Shown: positions 7,904 to 15,884 of the stretch, in pieces
How the letters are laid out: every line of letters begins with the position of its first letter
Position numbering within the stretch: position 1 is the first letter of the stretch
From: Dyadobacter sp. SG02
GTDB taxonomy: Bacteria; Bacteroidota; Bacteroidia; Cytophagales; Spirosomataceae
NCBI RefSeq assembly: GCF_900109045.1
Contig: NZ_FNYL01000020.1
Coordinates: forward strand, 1-64,000
DNA length: 64,000 bases
Reading direction: 5' to 3'
Program-made: the position numbers and the translations under genes
Notes under the pieces: generated by a model
Seen by the model: only the letters and a program-made list of their open reading frames with translations
Database searches by the model: none
Told to the model about the DNA's origin: nothing

Positions 7904-9898
7904 TCACCATAGCCGTAGACCCAATTTGATTCCAAATCTTGTCAAGGAAGCTTCAACCTTCTCCTTGGCTGTTGATAAATGAGACACACCACTGTTATAA
8001 ATATTCCCCAGACCCGGCGCAGCCAGGACTTCGACGAATGCGCCAAACTGTTTCTTTTGAATCTCCATGCCGAGACCTCCATAAATTGACAAAACAGTCT
8101 TTTGGAGCTGATCGACGCCATCAGTGGTGGCACTGGTGGAATAATTCCGATACGTATAGGACACCGGAATATGAACTTCGGGACCGAATTTGAGATAGGG
8201 CCTGATGCTTTCTGGGCGCGTGTTGGGCAAATGGAGCTTAATACCCAATGATCCGGTAACACCCTGGATAGTAAAGTCCTCATTGGTCGAGCCGAATGCA
8301 CCATTCGAATAGTAATTAGTCCTGAAATAATGAACACCTGCTACGAATTCAGCGATGTTCTTGTGATCAATGTAAGTCAGTTCGACGCCTGCCGTTGCCA
8401 TCCAACCCATGGCCATGTCCCTTTCAGCATCACCAATCTTATAGTGTGGCCTTACACCATAAAAACCACCAACGAGCTGTGCCTTAAACCAACTATCTGC
8501 CTTGCAGTTATTCACCATGACAAGCGCGTCGCCTAATTCGCGTTCCAAGCCTACAACATCACATGGTTTAAGCGATTGCATTTTTTCATAAACTTCACGT
8601 AGCTTCTGGCAATCCCTTGCGTTCGCGAATTCTTTCACACTGACGCGGTATTTGACGAGTAAGCTATCGTTTTTCGTAAAGCGCGAAATTGAATCCAGCA
8701 AACTTGCGTTGGCTTTCAACAAAAACGCCGAATTTTCACAACTGCGGATATAAGTAACGGCTTGTCCCCATAGAGCTTTCGATCTGTTCAAATTGCAGTT
8801 CGATAACTCTTTCCTTATAAGAGATAGCGTTTGTCTGAAACTATCCTCTCCCTCACATTTTTGAGAATTTTGCGAAGGTGTAACTGGATGTTGAGCGGAA
8901 TAAGCTGCATACTCTTTCTCGACGCATGTTTTAACAGCCTGGCGAACCTCGGTTGGCAGTTCGTCGACCCATGAAAAGAGGGTTGTGTATGCGCTACGAA
9001 CCGTCTCTACATGGACAGAGCTTTGTTTCAAAGCCGCTATTTTCTGCCTTGTGCTTTGAAGCTCTTTAAGTCTGCTCAGGAAATACTCGGAGCTATTTAT
9101 TCTCGACTTGTTTGCTTCTACCTGTTTTACCAGTAGATCGATATCACACATTCCGGCAATATCGGCAAGTGATGCGTCACCGCGGAGATTTGCTCTCAGG
9201 AGCTTTATTTCATCTTCGACACCTGGAAGATTAACATTATGAATTTCACGATAGCTTTCTAAGCCTTTAAGTTTTTCCTCAGTAGAACGCGAATCGGCTG
9301 CAGCGCCGAGATTTCGTTTTCCCCAATTGCTGACATCTTCAGTTGTCCGAAGGCCGTCGACGTACTGCTCTTTCAGTATATTATTCCGATTACCACCTAA
9401 GGCCTTCGCATTATTAAAATCTTTCTTTGCCCCGGCAGTGTCGAGCCTACTCAACTTCTGACGACCACGATGAGCAAATTCAAAGCCAGTAATAATTCTT
9501 TGCTGAGAAGTCAGCTCGGTTAATTTTTCTTTATTGATGTTTTGAAGGCATGTTTCAATTTTTTCCTCGAAAAAGTGGAGCGAACCAATGTCTTTAAATT
9601 TTCTGTACTCTTTGAATTTATCTAGTGCTTCGGCGGACTGATTTCGCTTAAGCAATCGATCGCCTTCCGCAGCCAGGTCGACCAGCAACCGCGTTTGCCG
9701 CGAACGTAGCATGAAACTGGAGTCCTTTGGATACGCCTTGTAGAGGCTTAATGCCTCATTAAACTGCCCTTCATCGAGCTTCTCTTCCGCCGCCATCCAA
9801 ACGGCATACAATTCCTTCTTGGTAAATTTCTCTTGCGCCCAGGCCGACCGGAGGACCGTGAGCATTATGAATGTAAGGATGGTGATGGCTAATCGCAT
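7904..9898 (-). CDS. Secreted TPR-like protein with outer-membrane beta-barrel
   Basis: A 664-aa envelope protein. The first 21 residues form a signal peptide ending at a WAQ site. Residues about 25-475 are helical with TPR-like pairs (EEKLDEGQFNEALSLYKAYP, then repeated Lys/Glu-rich helices). From about 478 (AQLVGGFYGVRPHYKIGD) to the end there are alternating aromatic/glycine strands, a porin-like layout finishing in FGIKLGLRLW, a normal C-terminal strand for outer-membrane insertion. The protein is thus a periplasmic helical domain attached to an outer-membrane barrel. It is the last gene of the 7.9-14.9 kb operon and its start overlaps the preceding gene by 10 bp, which implies translational coupling. 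Substrate and partners are unknown. Confidence 0.75.
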   Translation of the reverse strand: MRLAITILTFIMLTVLRSAWAQEKFTKKELYAVWMAAEEKLDEGQFNEALSLYKAYPKDSSFMLRSRQTRLLVDLAAEGDRLLKRNQSAEALDKFKEYRKFKDIGSLHFFEEKIETCLQNINKEKLTELTSQQRIITGFEFAHRGRQKLSRLDTAGAKKDFNNAKALGGNRNNILKEQYVDGLRTTEDVSNWGKRNLGAAADSRSTEEKLKGLESYREIHNVNLPGVEDEIKLLRANLRGDASLADIAGMCDIDLLVKQVEANKSRINSSEYFLSRLKELQSTRQKIAALKQSSVHVETVRSAYTTLFSWVDELPTEVRQAVKTCVEKEYAAYSAQHPVTPSQNSQKCEGEDSFRQTLSLIRKELSNCNLNRSKALWGQAVTYIRSCENSAFLLKANASLLDSISRFTKNDSLLVKYRVSVKEFANARDCQKLREVYEKMQSLKPCDVVGLERELGDALVMVNNCKADSWFKAQLVGGFYGVRPHYKIGDAERDMAMGWMATAGVELTYIDHKNIAEFVAGVHYFRTNYYSNGAFGSTNEDFTIQGVTGSLGIKLHLPNTRPESIRPYLKFGPEVHIPVSYTYRNYSTSATTDGVDQLQKTVLSIYGGLGMEIQKKQFGAFVEVLAAPGLGNIYNSGVSHLSTAKEKVEASLTRFGIKLGLRLW

Positions 9899-11424
9899 TT
9901 CAATGGTACTGTTTGAGTGAGGGATGCTGCATACTGATAATAATTGTTTGGTATATAGGACAGACCCTTTGCATTGGCCCGTTTAAACTGCTCACATTTT
10001 TGATCGGCGACTGCCTTGTAGGAGTCGGCCAGTGATCTGAGTCGTGGATGTCCTGGCGATAGCCTTGCTGCCTGCCTGAAATTCTGGTTTGCCAGTTCAT
10101 ATTCTTCATCCTCGACCGCCTTCAAACCGCGGTTGAGGTACATTTCGAAAGAGGTTACTTGCTCTTTTGACGCAGGGGACGCAATTGGTTCGGGAGTATC
10201 TGTCGTTTTACTAGGCGAATTTACAGCTTCGGCACCAGCACTTATCTTTGGGGTAGTCGATCGATTTGAGTTTGCGGAATCGACACGCTTCCCGCCAGTT
10301 GCGCTTTGCCCTAAGTCATCAATAGATTCACGCTCCGGCTTTATTAGATTGTCTGCACCTTGTTGGCCTGCTTTAGCTCCTCGATTTCCGTCTATTGCAG
10401 TTCCTTGGCTTTTTGACGCGCCTCCGAGAGAGGATAGGCCTTCGATGATTGGCTGATTTGATTTGAAAGAATTCCATAATAACAGCCCAAAAAACAAAGC
10501 GAAGGCCGCCAATAGCCACCAAGGGAGCCGACTTCGCCATATTGGAAGGCAGAATAATAGCAGCAGTGTCCCCACAGCGACCAGAATAGCGGGTAAGGGG
10601 GACTTAACAAGTATCAGTATTACTGCCAAACCAAAGAGGAGCAGGAACAAGATGGATTCTTTGTGCCGTAAACCCCATTCCCATTCTGAAGGTTTTGAAG
10701 ATTTGGGAGGTTTTGGAGGAATAGGAGGTTCGCCAGTGTCCTGAGTCGTTCCAAAATCTTCTTTTTCAGGCTGCGTGGTAACAGACGTTGTCTCGACTGA
10801 TTCGAGGTTTTTTTCGACTTCCTCAACCGTTTCCTCGACTTTGATAACACTATCTACCAAATAACCGCAGATGTGACTTTCAATCGTGCCAAACACTTCT
10901 GTGCCATTTGATTGATGCATACTGTGAAGTAGCCTTGGATTAAAGAGCGCTGGTTCGTGCAGGTCCATTTTGTATCGTTGCACGGATTCGTGGTCTTGAA
11001 CGACCAATATATTTTCAGAGATCTGTTCGAAGTGAATTTGCTGGCTCTGACAGGAATGTTTTCTGGAAGTTTCCGTGATGAGTTCCCGATAGCTGATCTC
11101 CCTGTCCGTCTTAATGTCACACTTATCAACAAAAAATACCGACTCGTAAATCGTGATGTCGTAGAAATCGCCTATGTCCTTTCGTCGATCCTTTGTTTCA
11201 GACGGGTAGCCCCAGTACTTGCCTTTCAGTTTACCAGTTAAAAATGTTCGCCTGGCAACTTTCCGAACCGTCCTGATTCGTCGAAATTCCTTGCCATTCT
11301 CGTCTTTAAAAAGCCCAATTTCTTCACGGGCAATAATCAAATCCTGACTTACAGCCACGTCGACAACGTCCTCCGAAATTCTGGTGAAAGGGAAATGTCC
11401 GTTATGGCGCGGTCGGTGATCCAT
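9889..11424 (-). CDS. Inner-membrane protein with C-terminal helical repeat
   Basis: This 511-aa protein has no signal peptide. Residues 1-180 form a soluble domain rich in charged strands (LIIAREEIGLFKDENGKEFR). A Pro/Glu linker (EPPIPPKPPKSSKPSEWEWG) leads to three or four hydrophobic helices at about 265-335. After a Ser/Gly/Asn-rich spacer, the last 90 residues resemble a TPR unit (YLNRGLKAVEDEEYELANQN, then FRQAARLSPGHPRL). The design suggests a membrane hub with one domain on each side. It overlaps the outer-membrane gene and follows another membrane gene by 6 bp, so the products are probably made together. I do not recognise a named family. Confidence 0.7.
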   Translation of the reverse strand: MDHRPRHNGHFPFTRISEDVVDVAVSQDLIIAREEIGLFKDENGKEFRRIRTVRKVARRTFLTGKLKGKYWGYPSETKDRRKDIGDFYDITIYESVFFVDKCDIKTDREISYRELITETSRKHSCQSQQIHFEQISENILVVQDHESVQRYKMDLHEPALFNPRLLHSMHQSNGTEVFGTIESHICGYLVDSVIKVEETVEEVEKNLESVETTSVTTQPEKEDFGTTQDTGEPPIPPKPPKSSKPSEWEWGLRHKESILFLLLFGLAVILILVKSPLPAILVAVGTLLLLFCLPIWRSRLPWWLLAAFALFFGLLLWNSFKSNQPIIEGLSSLGGASKSQGTAIDGNRGAKAGQQGADNLIKPERESIDDLGQSATGGKRVDSANSNRSTTPKISAGAEAVNSPSKTTDTPEPIASPASKEQVTSFEMYLNRGLKAVEDEEYELANQNFRQAARLSPGHPRLRSLADSYKAVADQKCEQFKRANAKGLSYIPNNYYQYAASLTQTVPLKCD

Positions 11425-11430
11425 TTTAGC

Positions 11431-12525
11431 TTAACTTTTTGAAGGCTGGTCGTTAGTTGGATATAACAGGTTCAGAAGGGCCGATTCCGGCTGGACGGGT
11501 CTGTCGTCTTTTTTCTTCACCGTTCTGAAGGGTGGATCTTGCCAGGCTTCAAATTTTTCAAATGGGATCGGTTCAGTCTCTGCGAATAGCTCGTCATACA
11601 TCTTTACAGCGTGACCAGGGGCAACACTGTCGATGGACCCAATCACCGGTACAAGCGCATGTTTAAGTAAGGAATTGTATGTTGAAAGTCGGTCCACCAT
11701 CAAACCCTCATAATGCAACTTGAACTGTACGTATGCATCCGTTACGATCCGGTCTTCAACTTCCTTTTTTTGCAGATAAAACCGCTTTTGATTGCGGATG
11801 TCGTATTTCTGGTAAATTGGATAAAAAAATAGCGCCCATATTGCGATCATTAAACCCCAGTACGCCAAATTAGAATCTGCCAGAACCCTGATCCTTTGCA
11901 CAAAAAAGTTGCTCGAATCGAGCAACGAAGAAACAACAAGACGTTCTGCTTCGACCTGGCTTTTCCGTTCCTCTACATTGTCCTCCCCAGCAGCGATTGC
12001 ACTTGTTGCTGCCGTCAGCGCTTCTTGGAGATATTTCTTCTTATAGTTCTCAATCGATGCATCGGCAAAACGAGACAAACACAATACGCCAAGGGGCTGT
12101 GCTATGCTGGTGGCAATCAGAATAATAAAGAAAATCCGGATCGTGAATGCGCCGATCAGCGTATACTTTTGCTGGTCCATAGACTGCGACCTTTTGTTAT
12201 CAAAAATCAGTGGGGTAATCGTGTAAAGCAGTAACACATACAAGTTGCCAATAACAACGGCGACAAACAGTGATAGTACGAGCTCCACCAAGGCAGGTAG
12301 ATCAAACGCATATTCGAAAAACGTAAAACTACCGGTAAAGCAAACTATACCAATCGCCACAACCACCAGACTAATGCGTGTAAAACGCTGCTGGATCGCG
12401 GGAGCCGAATCCCTGATGATGTACTTGTCCTCTCCGGACAATGCCCATAGGTTGTGTAATATGTTTTTTGCCCATGAGCGATATTTCTCAGGCAGTCTGG
12501 ACATAGTCTGTCGGATTTCTGTCAA
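11431..12525 (-). CDS. Multi-pass membrane protein, DUF4407-like partner
   Basis: The 364-aa product has four predicted membrane segments at about residues 50-70, 82-108, 125-150 and 222-240. A charged, helical stretch (KKYLQEALTAATSAIAAGED) lies between the third and fourth. The order TM-TM-TM, long periplasmic helix, TM, charged tail is that of the DUF4407 protein encoded just upstream. The two may be diverged paralogues forming a hetero-oligomer. The two genes overlap by 38 bp, strong evidence of coupling. The tail is rich in charged residues and likely cytoplasmic. No enzymatic motif was seen. Confidence 0.7.
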   Translation of the reverse strand: MTEIRQTMSRLPEKYRSWAKNILHNLWALSGEDKYIIRDSAPAIQQRFTRISLVVVAIGIVCFTGSFTFFEYAFDLPALVELVLSLFVAVVIGNLYVLLLYTITPLIFDNKRSQSMDQQKYTLIGAFTIRIFFIILIATSIAQPLGVLCLSRFADASIENYKKKYLQEALTAATSAIAAGEDNVEERKSQVEAERLVVSSLLDSSNFFVQRIRVLADSNLAYWGLMIAIWALFFYPIYQKYDIRNQKRFYLQKKEVEDRIVTDAYVQFKLHYEGLMVDRLSTYNSLLKHALVPVIGSIDSVAPGHAVKMYDELFAETEPIPFEKFEAWQDPPFRTVKKKDDRPVQPESALLNLLYPTNDQPSKS

Positions 12526-13738
12526 TTTTATCCTTTTCCTGTTCCTTGTATTTCTCTATGGCATAGCCCGAAAGCTCCTTCTGAACTTCTATAATTTTCG
12601 ATTTTTCGAATAGTAGCTTTTCTGCCTGGTGATTGACCGTCAGGTGCCGCTCCTGGCCTAGTTTGTCTTTATAGTAGTCATACTTTGTCTCGATGCCGTG
12701 CTCCGCCTTGATCAACTCATCCCGATTTTCAGAAAGATAATCGTATGGGGTTTTGGTTAGCATAAGTTTAAAAAAGATGGGAGTGAGCTCAATCGCCATA
12801 AAAAGCAATGTGATGAAGAGCGTGATCCAAAAGCCTGCTATTTCATGTGCCTTTTTGATGCGAATCAGCAACCCATCCAACGTTGCAGCTTTTTGCTCTG
12901 CGCTCGCGATATCGGCTGTAAACTCTGATCGTAGGCGCTTCTCCTCGCTGGCATTGTTGAGGTAGTCCGAAGTTTTTGTTATTCTAATCTTTTCATTTTT
13001 AAGCCCGATTATTTGCGCTTCAATAGCTTTTGCACGGGCAGCATAGCCGGGATCACTCCCGTCTTTACCGCGTACTTCATCATTGAACTGAATAGTAAGG
13101 AATGAAATAAGACTATCCAGTTTGTTCATTTTGTCATAGGAAGCATTCATTTTGGACTTTATCTCCTCATTCTTTTTCGCATAATTTTTCTTCGCTTGAT
13201 CGATTCCAATTTCTTTTTCCTTATCCTGTTCTTTTTTTATTTCAAGATCGATTTCGGTTTTAAACATCCTGATTTCTACCGGCTTTGAAATGGTAATCGC
13301 AATGATCATCCCCATAATAATCCGAGGGATCGCACCCTTAAACTCATCCCAGGTAATCTTCTCGGTCCCATCTCCTTTGCCGGTACTGGTCACGATAAAC
13401 CGGTCGATGTTGAAGATCATCAATCCCCAAAGAATCCCGAAACCTATCGCCAGCGCCACTGTCGTAGCATCGGCACCAACGTACTCTGAATTTTCGACCA
13501 GCGTTTTAGTTTTGTTCAGAACGTCCGCGCTCTTGGGCGAGAAGATTGTGTAGAATGCATAACCACCGGCAATTCCGGCCAGGACACCCGTTGCCATCAC
13601 GATACCGCCCAAGCACATATATTTAACCTGGTCTGTATAGGTTGCTCTTTCAAGCAGATACTTGTCAGCTCCGGCACAACGCCAGAAAAAGCGCATCATC
13701 CATCCGGGTCTTTGCAATTCGTAGTAGTCGCGAATCAT
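12488..13738 (-). CDS. DUF4407 domain membrane protein
   Basis: This 416-aa protein fits DUF4407. A short N-terminal stretch (FFWRCAGADKYLLERATYTD) is followed by two membrane helices and the hallmark WGLMIFNIDRFIV. A third helix (RIIMGMIIAITISKPVEIRM) comes next, then a long Lys/Glu coiled coil of about 140 residues. A final membrane segment (ITLLFMAIELTPIFFKLM) is followed by a cytoplasmic charged tail. DUF4407 proteins are inner-membrane proteins of unknown function, common in Bacteroidota. The coiled coil probably projects into the periplasm, where it could touch the SH3 protein or the outer-membrane protein of this operon. The ATGA overlap with the preceding gene shows tight coupling. 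Confidence 0.85.
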   Translation of the reverse strand: MIRDYYELQRPGWMMRFFWRCAGADKYLLERATYTDQVKYMCLGGIVMATGVLAGIAGGYAFYTIFSPKSADVLNKTKTLVENSEYVGADATTVALAIGFGILWGLMIFNIDRFIVTSTGKGDGTEKITWDEFKGAIPRIIMGMIIAITISKPVEIRMFKTEIDLEIKKEQDKEKEIGIDQAKKNYAKKNEEIKSKMNASYDKMNKLDSLISFLTIQFNDEVRGKDGSDPGYAARAKAIEAQIIGLKNEKIRITKTSDYLNNASEEKRLRSEFTADIASAEQKAATLDGLLIRIKKAHEIAGFWITLFITLLFMAIELTPIFFKLMLTKTPYDYLSENRDELIKAEHGIETKYDYYKDKLGQERHLTVNHQAEKLLFEKSKIIEVQKELSGYAIEKYKEQEKDKIDRNPTDYVQTA

Positions 13739-14193
13739 GGTAGAGTGATTTTAGAGAAGGTGTTATGCTTTATTTCAATTGATTTAGATTTGACTTGTTT
13801 TATGCCGCCTGAGACCCTTATCGGTCGAGCGGTGATTGTGTGGAGACGTTGCTGAAACGCAATTGGGGACTCGTTAACAACGCATCTAAATGGCTGGATT
13901 GCAAACGATTCATTAAACAGAAGGGCGGTAGCGGAGTACAACTGTTTTCGGTAAAATCCGTGTACGGTCACATGGCCCGCTACAACGCCAGACGCATGAT
14001 TTCCGGAGACCCATGAAGTACTCGAACTGCGTTGACCGGATGGCAGCTCTATCCAGAGTGCATTTTTCCACTTGCAAACTATTACACCATCTGGCGACCT
14101 GAACCGTTTCAGAGAAATGCTCTTATCAGGTTGAAACAGTAGACTGATCCAACGTACTATGACCGTAACCCAAAAATGAACTTTTGACAGCAT
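13735..14193 (-). CDS. Hypothetical protein in DUF4407 operon
   Basis: The frame encodes 152 aa. The N-terminus (MLSKVHFWVTVIVRWISLLF) is hydrophobic enough for a weak signal anchor. The rest is rich in Ser, Val and aromatic residues, in a pattern suggesting beta strands (KWKNALWIELPSGQ, VVAGHVTVHGFYRKQLYSAT). No family was recognised. It overlaps the DUF4407 gene by 4 bp and lies 38 bp after the SH3 gene, so the operon position supports it being real. Confidence 0.6.
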   Translation of the reverse strand: MLSKVHFWVTVIVRWISLLFQPDKSISLKRFRSPDGVIVCKWKNALWIELPSGQRSSSTSWVSGNHASGVVAGHVTVHGFYRKQLYSATALLFNESFAIQPFRCVVNESPIAFQQRLHTITARPIRVSGGIKQVKSKSIEIKHNTFSKITLP

Positions 14194-14231
14194 TATTTTT
14201 TGTTTAAATAGTCGTCAAATTGTAAACCAAC

Positions 14232-14909
14232 TTATTGGACAAGCTCGGAGAAAACAAAACCGACGGTGCCTGAATCGATGGTCTGTACCTTGATCCAGTC
14301 GCCGCTTCCACCTAATTTTATCAGCGAATTGCCGTACGGAATTTCCTCGATAATGGCCGATTTCGTAGTAGCCAGCTCCCTGAGATTAGCCTTACTGACG
14401 ATCACCATGATGATCTCGGCATCGTCGGGAATTTCCACGGAGTACTTTCGATCTGTTTTAGGCAGAGGTGTTAAAAATTGATCAGGCACCTGTAGGGTGT
14501 TTCTTTGCGCAACCTCAGCGTCGTCTCGCTGATTCAATTCTCGCGAATGATTTGAGATCTCATTTTGATTACCAATGCCTGAAGCACTGGGCACGCGCGT
14601 TACACCGGATGGTTGAGGAACTCGATGATGTTTTTTCGAGGAATAATAAAAAGAATTCCTCGAACTGCCCGAAGACCGAGACTTGCCCCCTCTGGGTGTG
14701 CGCGCCGATTTTGTAACTTTGGGAGTATAGCAAACCGCGCAGCTACCTCCGTAAACAGCGCAGTTCTTACAGGCTGAGCAGTTGCTACAAGCAGAGCAAT
14801 AGGCATTACTGCCCGAGCATCGACCTAACAAATGATGTAAATCGAGATCTAATCCTTTTGTAAAGAACAAGGAAGATGCGAAAATCGGAAGAAGTAGAAG
14901 TTTTTTCAA
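14232..14909 (-). CDS. Secreted Cys-array protein with SH3 domain
   Basis: The 225-aa product starts with a lipophilic segment (MKKLLLLPIFASSLFFTKG) that looks like a signal peptide or anchor. Residues 31-60 hold eight cysteines: C31, then C38, C41, C44, C47 and C50 at strict three-residue spacing, then C57 and C60. A Ser/Arg/Lys-rich linker follows. The last 65 residues form a bacterial SH3 domain (VSKANLRELATTKSAIIEEI, then GDWIKVQTIDSGTVGFVFSE), a fold that often binds peptidoglycan or peptides. It is the first gene of the minus-strand operon running to 7904. The CxxC array could bind metal or form disulfides; which is not known. Confidence 0.7.
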   Translation of the reverse strand: MKKLLLLPIFASSLFFTKGLDLDLHHLLGRCSGSNAYCSACSNCSACKNCAVYGGSCAVCYTPKVTKSARTPRGGKSRSSGSSRNSFYYSSKKHHRVPQPSGVTRVPSASGIGNQNEISNHSRELNQRDDAEVAQRNTLQVPDQFLTPLPKTDRKYSVEIPDDAEIIMVIVSKANLRELATTKSAIIEEIPYGNSLIKLGGSGDWIKVQTIDSGTVGFVFSELVQ

Positions 14910-15272
14910 GCGAGGAGAGTTAGGTATGTCAAACTAATTTAACTAATACCGGCACCTCGGGGACATACATTACAATAAACTTATTTACCGGTAATCAATT
15001 GACAAGCGGTCCAAATGTTACGCTGCTCGTTACTTCATTCCAGGCAACAATAATTTCCTTTTGATGGCATCATCGCACATTGCCAAACTCTAATGGTGCG
15101 ACGCTATTGAATCGCGGTTTCTCGATTATTAACCCAGGAAATACCTGACGATATCGACACGAATAATGGCTGTAAATGGCCAAGTCACAATGACTACCTC
15201 AGCAAAAGAGCTACGTGATGTTCAATCGGGATCTTCCTTATTCTCAATAAAACAGATCTCGTTTTAAGTCTG
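14910..15272. other. Non-coding gap upstream of the SH3 operon
   Basis: No credible gene is seen. The minus-strand promoter for the SH3/DUF4407 operon should lie in the first part, but no clear Bacteroidota -7/-33 pair was identified. The far end runs into the oriT-like repeat at 15273. Confidence 0.4.
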
Positions 15273-15384
15273 GCTATGAGCCGGAAGGCGAATAGCAGGG
15301 GTCCAGGGGGTTGCCCATGGCCAGCGCCCGCCGGGGAGTCGCTTTTTGCGACGTACCGGCGATAGCTGGCTAGGGAGAAAACCA
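15273..15384. repeat. oriT-like repeat, copy A
   Basis: This 112-bp block (starting gctatgagccggaaggcgaa, ending ggagaaaacca) is almost identical to 43223-43335, with only a few substitutions and a one-base length change. It contains an inverted pair (gccagc ... gctggc) around the CCGGGGAGTCGC core and runs of G and C. The other copy lies directly upstream of relaxosome genes, so an origin-of-transfer role is the simplest reading. No mobilisation gene adjoins this copy. It may be a scar of a second mobilisable element. Confidence 0.65.
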
Positions 15385-15392
15385 ATACCCAC

Positions 15393-15492
15393 GTTCGAAA
15401 CTGTTCGCTTCGATTCTAAAAAATTCGGATTTGTTTGAAAGTGTTTGAAATCGTTCGAATGAGTTTGAACTTGTTCGCTTTTGTTCGAATCT
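15393..15492. repeat. Ten 10-bp helically phased repeats
   Basis: From 15393, every 10 bases begins with gttcgaa, gttcgct, gtttgaa or a degenerate form. Clear units start at 15393, 15403, 15433, 15443, 15453, 15463, 15473 and 15483; two weaker ones are at 15413 and 15423. The 10-bp period places each unit on the same DNA face. This cannot be coding, since 10 is not a multiple of three. It follows the oriT-like repeat after eight bases. A protein array or bent DNA at a transfer or replication origin is likely. Confidence 0.7.
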
Positions 15493-15884
15493 GTCTCTAA
15501 GCAGAATGACTTTAAGCAGAATAGCTATACACTTTTGGGACTAACAGCAGATTAACTATACACCTTACTTTTTAAGGGTCGATTTTACTATATAGGCTTG
15601 AATTTTTGACTTTACAGTTTCATCGCGGATTTTCAACCCGGTTTTTTGGCACCAAAATATCCTCCAGCCTTTCCGCGAAGCGACGCTTAGCCGATGTGCT
15701 TTTTCCGTAGGCCGCACGCGACGACGCTGGCCGGCTTCGTGGCGTGTAGGCTACGGTTGTTATGAGATCAGTATCCCGCCGGCGAGGCTGACGGAATTGG
15801 GGCGAAAACTCAACTTTTGTGTATCCTGATACCAGCTTTGGCATTGGGGGGCAAATTCTATGTCTTCCAAATTTCAATTACTTG
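15493..15884. other. Non-coding stretch with short direct repeats
   Basis: Two related units, agcagaatagctatacac near 15516 and agcagattaactatacac near 15546, extend the repeat-rich zone. An 85-codon minus-strand frame at 15620-15877 is Arg/Pro-rich, lacks any recognisable family and lies in locally GC-rich DNA. It is more likely chance than a gene. The rest looks like origin-type or decayed plasmid sequence. Confidence 0.4.

Noticed and set aside
15194..15385. 63-codon minus-strand frame over the oriT-like repeat
   Set aside because: It is produced by the repeat sequence itself; a similar frame appears over copy B and reads into mobC without a start of its own. No protein family resemblance.
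15393..15492. CRISPR array
   Set aside because: Units are 10 bp with no spacers; not CRISPR.
15620..15877. 85-codon Arg/Pro-rich minus-strand frame
   Set aside because: Composition reflects local GC-rich DNA; no family or operon context.
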